Shown: positions 7,835 to 10,514 of the stretch, one piece after another | Layout: the number at the start of each line of letters is the position of its first letter | How positions within the stretch are numbered: the first letter of the stretch is position 1 | Origin: Larix sibirica | Lineage: Eukaryota > Streptophyta > Pinopsida > Pinales > Pinaceae | Reading direction: 5' to 3' | Assembly: GCA_004151065.3 (NCBI GenBank) | Contig: NWUY0304960013.1 | Coordinates: forward strand, 1-10,514 | Length of the DNA: 10,514 bases | Program-made: the position numbers and the translations under genes | The notes under the pieces: model-generated | What the model was told of the DNA's origin: nothing | The model's database searches: none | What the model saw: only the letters and a program-made list of their open reading frames with translations

Positions 7835-8326
7835 AAGGTAATCAAGTCCTTATCAAAATAAGATGGGATCGTGGGGTGCAACGATTCGGTTTACCTCCCA
7901 AAGGATTTAGTTTGATTCCTTCATCACTCAAGGCCCACTTCTCTGAATATTATTAGGGATGAAGAAAGATCCACGATTTTGCAACAAGAATGTCTAAAAG
8001 TTGATCATATGGGAAGTCTAGACTTATGGAAAGATGGTTGCAAAAACTTCACCTCTAAACTGGTTCAGGGTCATATTCGACTGCTAGATAAGGAAGATGA
8101 GCTTATTCACCTCTAAACTGGTCTCTTAATGCATCTGATGGGAATTATTCAGCAAAGCTTGGCTATCTGTTGGATGTGTCAGCTAAAGGAGATGATCAGA
8201 TACTCTGGTGGAAGAAGTTTTGAAAAGTTACTACCCTGTCCAAGTGCTTATTGTTTCTTTGGTTGATTCTGAATAACAAACTTTTGACTTGGGACAGATT
8301 ACAAAAGAGAAGTTTCCAGTGGCCTA
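7807..8326 (+). pseudogene. LINE ORF2: C-terminal region before the zinc knuckle
   Basis: Three frames are needed. 7807-7960 reads ILAWRVEKGNQVLIKIRWDR (the family's WxVGNGxxVxIWxDxW), 7940-8117 gives SLNIIRDEERSTILQQECL and onward, and 8113-8326 gives LNWSLNASDGNYSAKLGYLL, then ILWWKKF, stop (8221), KVTTLSKCLLFLWLILNNKL and LTWDRLQKRSF. The last part is the (K/R)xxxFxWLxLxxxxLTxDxLxxR pattern that always precedes zf-RVT in plant LINEs. An exact 17-bp repeat (TTCACCTCTAAACTGGT at 8048 and 8106) lies at the junction between two of the frames. Confidence 0.85.
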
Positions 8327-8404
8327 GTATGTTGCTATATATGTCGATCAAGCAATAAATCTATACAACATTTATTTCTCCTTTGCCCGTATGCTTGTGA
8401 GGTC
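8327..8404 (+). pseudogene. LINE ORF2: zf-RVT zinc knuckle
   Basis: The frame reads CCYICRSSNKSIQHLFLLCP followed by YACEV and a TAG at 8405. The Cys-x2-Cys (8333-8335 and 8342-8344), the His (8369-8371) and the final Cys (8384-8386) of the zinc-binding reverse-transcriptase motif are all intact, in contrast to the broken catalytic motifs upstream. The TAG stands where the family has Trp (EVW). Confidence 0.9.
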
Positions 8405-8481
8405 TAGGAGCTTATTCAAAGGAAAATACAGCTTCCACACATCTAGAGAAACACACTATAAGAGTTTGTCATGAGGAGTTA

Positions 8482-8600
8482 GGCAAATAGACAATGCATG
8501 GTAAAATCACACCATGCAATTGGAAAAATACAATTATCAAGCTCACATTATAGACATAGGCAAATAGACAATGCATTATAAATCACACCATGATAATTTG
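8482..8600. repeat. Hairpin-like repeat, copies 1 and 2
   Basis: Copy 1 carries TGCATGGT (8495-8502), an eight-base loop, and ACCATGCA (8511-8518), a perfect 8-bp inverted repeat, preceded by GCAAATAGACAA. Copy 2 (about 8560-8600) has the same GCAAATAGACAATGCAT start and ATCACACCATG but has lost one side of the stem. A third copy lies at 9011-9045 in the same orientation. Confidence 0.75.
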
Positions 8601-8633
8601 AACAAGATAAACCAACTCTTTAATACCAGCTCT

Positions 8634-8954
8634 TTAATGACAAAAATTGAATAGCTGAAAATCTATAATAATAAAAAATGGCTCGCATTTGACCTTGAAA
8701 TGATCGATCACCCATAAACTATTCTCAAGCAAAACTTCATACATTTTCACACCCATCAACAGTGAGATTAGTTGTTTGAGGCATATGACTACATAATGAG
8801 AAGAACTACGTTGTTCACAATGCTCACCATATAGTTGCAACGCAATTTTTGAAAATCCATGGTTGCCTCGTAGTTTATTAACAATGCCACCATCATGGAA
8901 TTTTAGAATGGCCACCCAAGAGCAAACCACATGGCTATGGCAAACCCAATGCAT
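8634..8954 (-). CDS. Unidentified 106-residue open frame, possible exon fragment
   Basis: I do not recognise it. From ATG at 8954 the - strand is open for 106 codons to TGA or equivalent at 8634; the frame is closed four codons upstream of the Met by TAA. The first two thirds look like soluble protein: AILKFHDGGIVNKLRGNHGF, SKIALQLYGEHCEQRSSSHY, VVICLKQLISLLMGVKMYEV, LLENSLWVIDHFKVK. The helical, Leu-rich middle could belong to an ARM- or HEAT-like protein. The tail after HFKVK (CEPFFIIIDFQLFNFCH) looks like non-coding AT-rich sequence, and GTCAAA there might be a weak donor. At the AT content of this window roughly one open run this long is expected by chance, so openness alone proves little. 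No promoter or partner exon is certain. It lies between copies 2 and 3 of a direct repeat. Confidence 0.3.
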   Translation of the reverse strand: MHWVCHSHVVCSWVAILKFHDGGIVNKLRGNHGFSKIALQLYGEHCEQRSSSHYVVICLKQLISLLMGVKMYEVLLENSLWVIDHFKVKCEPFFIIIDFQLFNFCH

Positions 8955-9010
8955 AATACAACCTTAACTCAAAGATAATGAATATGTTTTTAGAGAAAAT
9001 AAAAAACAAC

Positions 9011-9045
9011 GTGCATGATAAATCACACCATGCAATTGGAAAAAC
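9011..9045. repeat. Hairpin-like repeat, copy 3
   Basis: TGCATG (9012-9017) and CATGCA (9029-9034) form a 6-bp inverted repeat around an 11-base loop, followed by ATTGGAAAAA as in copy 1. It is about 516 bp downstream of copy 1 in the same orientation, and the two copies share the spacer ATCACACC. Confidence 0.75.
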
Positions 9046-9097
9046 ATGAAGTAAGCTATCATGGATTTGAATTAGAGAAGAAAAATTTAGTAAAAAA

Positions 9098-9200
9098 GCA
9101 TATCGCATTACAATTCAAATGAGCATATGGCATTACAATTTGGGTAAAACCTTAAGATGAAACTCAAAAATGAGCATATGGCATTACAATTGGGGTAAAC
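9098..9200. repeat. Short direct repeats of GCATATGGCATTACAATT
   Basis: Copies start at 9098 (GCATATCGCATTACAATT), 9123 and 9174. The last two are followed by a similar (T/G)GGGTAAA and are 51 bp apart, so the 51-bp unit looks duplicated, with an older partial copy in front. Confidence 0.85.
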
Positions 9201-9236
9201 ACTTGAAATGGAATTCTAAACAACCCGATTATCAAT

Positions 9237-9705
9237 AACTACTTATAAACTAAAAGCAAGATTCTGTTATTTGATTTTGTTTCAAAATAACATAAAATTA
9301 ATAAAAATAAAAATAAATAACATTAAATCTTAATACAAATATATAATACAAGTTTAAGTTAAATGATCAAGATTTGCATCAATTTTTCGACAATTTTCAC
9401 AAACAAAATCTAACTAAAATAATTGAAATTATTGTTTTAGGTAGTTGGAATTGCATAATCAAAGTGGAAAATCAAAGAATGAAAAACTACCAATAAACTA
9501 AGGACAAGAATCTGTTATTTAACTATGTTTTAAAGAGGACTAATAAAAATAAAAAATAACAATTAAATCCTAAGCACAAATACATAATACACTTTAAACT
9601 GAAATAATCAGTGATTTATATCCACTTTCTAGCGATTTTTCAAGCCAAAATTCAACTAAACTAGTTGAAATTGTCGTTTTAGGTTGTTGAAATTGCTTAA
9701 TTAAC
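9237..9705. repeat. 248-bp tandem duplication, strongly diverged
   Basis: Copy 1 starts at 9237 (AACTACTTATAAACTAA) and copy 2 at 9485 (AACTACCAATAAACTAA). Shared landmarks in order are TCTGTTATTT, TAATAAAAATAAAAA, ATAATACA, CAACTAAA or CTAACTAAA, TTGAAATT, GTTTTAGGT and AATTGC. Identity looks roughly 70-75% with small gaps, so it is the oldest-looking duplication in the window. No coding potential is seen. Confidence 0.8.
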
Positions 9706-10081
9706 ATGTCCCAAGCGAAATTATGGACGGTAAATCCATTTCTGCAATCAGAATTTGCAATTTAAACAATGTCAATCATGATTTCAGTTGAAAAAAAATC
9801 ACATTAACAAATTCCACAAAAAATAACTGGAAAGGTACCAATAGTTTAAATGTTTAGTTTACTCCATTATACATTCCAACAAACAGCTTCAACAGCTTCA
9901 GCAAAACATCATCAGATTTAATATATGCTTCTAGTTATTCAAAATTAAAGAACTCACTGTAAACAATATTATTTAATCAAATTAAAATTTGCAGATAAAT
10001 ATGCTTCGATGAAAGATTCATCGAAAGATTTGAAGGAGAAACTCATATACTTCCAACATTTGAACAAATATATAAAAACCT
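9706..10081. other. AT-rich stretch, one weak exon-like run on the - strand
   Basis: Mostly featureless. On the - strand, after ATTGTTTACAG (acceptor-like, ending at 9957), the frame 9956-9854 reads EFFNFE, one stop (9935-9937), then LEAYIKSDDVLLKLLKLF and VGMYNGVN before TAA at 9854. It is protein-like but only 33 codons long, so I do not call it a gene. Confidence 0.25.
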
Positions 10082-10243
10082 AACCATTAAGAAAATATAT
10101 TTCCTCTTTACAAATATAAGTTCAATTTGAATAAGATAACATATGTACATCTCTATAATATAAACCATTAAAAAAATTGATTTCCTCTTTACAAGTATAA
10201 ATTCAACTTCAATAGGATAACATAGGTACACCCCCATAAAATA
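10082..10243. repeat. 81-bp tandem duplication
   Basis: Copy 1 starts at 10082 and copy 2 at 10163, both with AACCATTAA. Shared blocks are TTTCCTCTTTACAA, TATAA, TTCAA, ATAACATA and GTACA. Because 81 is a multiple of three, the - strand frame across it repeats with a 27-codon period, which makes it look like a repeat protein. Confidence 0.88.
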
Positions 10244-10510
10244 AACAATGAAATGGCTAACCAAAACAAGATCACTTATATTACACAACCAAGATCTAAT
10301 ACATCGAACTCCAGCTAAGCTATGACCATAACCTTAAATGATAATGATATATATGATTTTATTATTATTAAAATATACATAAAATGAACAATGAAATGTC
10401 TACCAAAATAAGATCTACTACATCGAACTCCAGCTAAGCTATGACCATACCCTTGATGATAATGATATCGATGATTTTATTTTATTATATATATATATAT
10501 ATATATACAC
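10236..10510. repeat. ~143-bp tandem duplication with a deletion and an AT expansion
   Basis: Copy 1 is 10236-10378 and copy 2 starts at 10379 (CATAAAATGAACAATGAAAT). The block ACATCGAACTCCAGCTAAGC followed by TATGACCATA is identical in both. Copy 2 lacks 23 bp found in copy 1 between two AAGATC words (10268-10273 and 10291-10296); only one AAGATC (10410-10415) remains. Copy 2 ends in an (AT)n run where copy 1 has ATTAAAATATA. Confidence 0.92.
10486..10507. repeat. (TA)11 microsatellite
   Basis: A 22-bp pure TA run at the end of copy 2 of the 143-bp duplication. Confidence 0.95.
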
Positions 10511-10514
10511 TAAC

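Larger units (their letters stand above)
5740..8478 (+). mobile_element. 5'-truncated, decayed L1-clade LINE (non-LTR retrotransposon)
   Basis: The + strand carries, in the correct order, the C-terminal half of an APE-type endonuclease, the linker, the reverse transcriptase fingers and palm, the thumb and C-terminal region typical of plant LINE ORF2, and the zf-RVT Cys/His knuckle. About 2.7 kb remains of an element usually 6-7 kb long. ORF1 and the N-terminal half of the endonuclease are absent, which fits the 5' truncation typical of target-primed reverse transcription. The protein is read through at least six frame changes and many stops, so the copy is dead and old. Coding similarity ends after the zinc knuckle; a few residues (ELIQRKIQLPH) suggest continuation to about 8478, where a different repeat begins. 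No poly(A) tail or target-site duplication is visible, so both ends are approximate. Confidence 0.93.

Noticed and set aside
8482-9045. CRISPR-like array from the three hairpin repeats
   Set aside because: Only three copies, irregular spacing (about 77 and 440 bp) and a plant context; no array structure.
10043-10288. An 81-residue - strand frame with a 27-residue repeat, like a membrane repeat protein
   Set aside because: The periodicity comes from the 81-bp DNA duplication, which keeps frame by chance. Composition is that of translated AT-rich DNA.

Overview
The window looks like AT-rich nuclear DNA from a seed plant with a large, repeat-laden genome; a gymnosperm is plausible but not proven. 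The evidence is a decayed plant-type L1-clade LINE, a decayed copy of a plant-specific trihelix/SANT-like DNA-binding gene, and many short, diverged tandem duplications. I find no intact gene, no tRNA or rRNA, no CRISPR array and no LTR pair. Every protein-like region is broken by stops or frameshifts, so this is a graveyard of old gene pieces and a transposon, not a working gene cluster.

Layout: 1-423 holds nothing I can support. 424-904 is a coding-like tract with a short acidic repeat, unidentified. 1163-1380 and 1441-1678 are two neighbouring head-to-tail duplications (109 and 120 bp). 1962-2890 is an unidentified, helix-rich coding-like relic read through three frames. 3313-3588 and 3751-4126 are weaker coding-like islands; the second contains a duplicated unit. 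4359-5311 is a convincing trihelix/SANT-like transcription factor pseudogene on the + strand, with a His-rich N-terminus, the DNA-binding region, the family's conserved central block and an acidic tail. 5312-5740 is a gene-free gap with an 18-bp palindrome.

5740 to about 8478 is a 5'-truncated LINE on the + strand. It runs from the C-terminal half of the endonuclease through the reverse transcriptase to the zf-RVT zinc knuckle, with catalytic residues changed and at least six frame changes. 8479-10514 is gene-poor, very AT-rich and built largely from small tandem duplications (51, 248, 81 and 143 bp periods) ending in an (AT)n microsatellite. A 106-residue open frame on the - strand (8634-8954), lying between copies of a hairpin-like repeat, is the only place after the LINE that might be a gene fragment.

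No cooperation between genes can be inferred. Most in-frame stops fit C-to-T change on one strand or the other (Gln or Arg to stop, Trp to stop), as expected for old, methylated, unselected plant DNA. I did not find a convincing new biological system; the best leads are the unidentified coding-like relics at 1962-2890 and 8634-8954.
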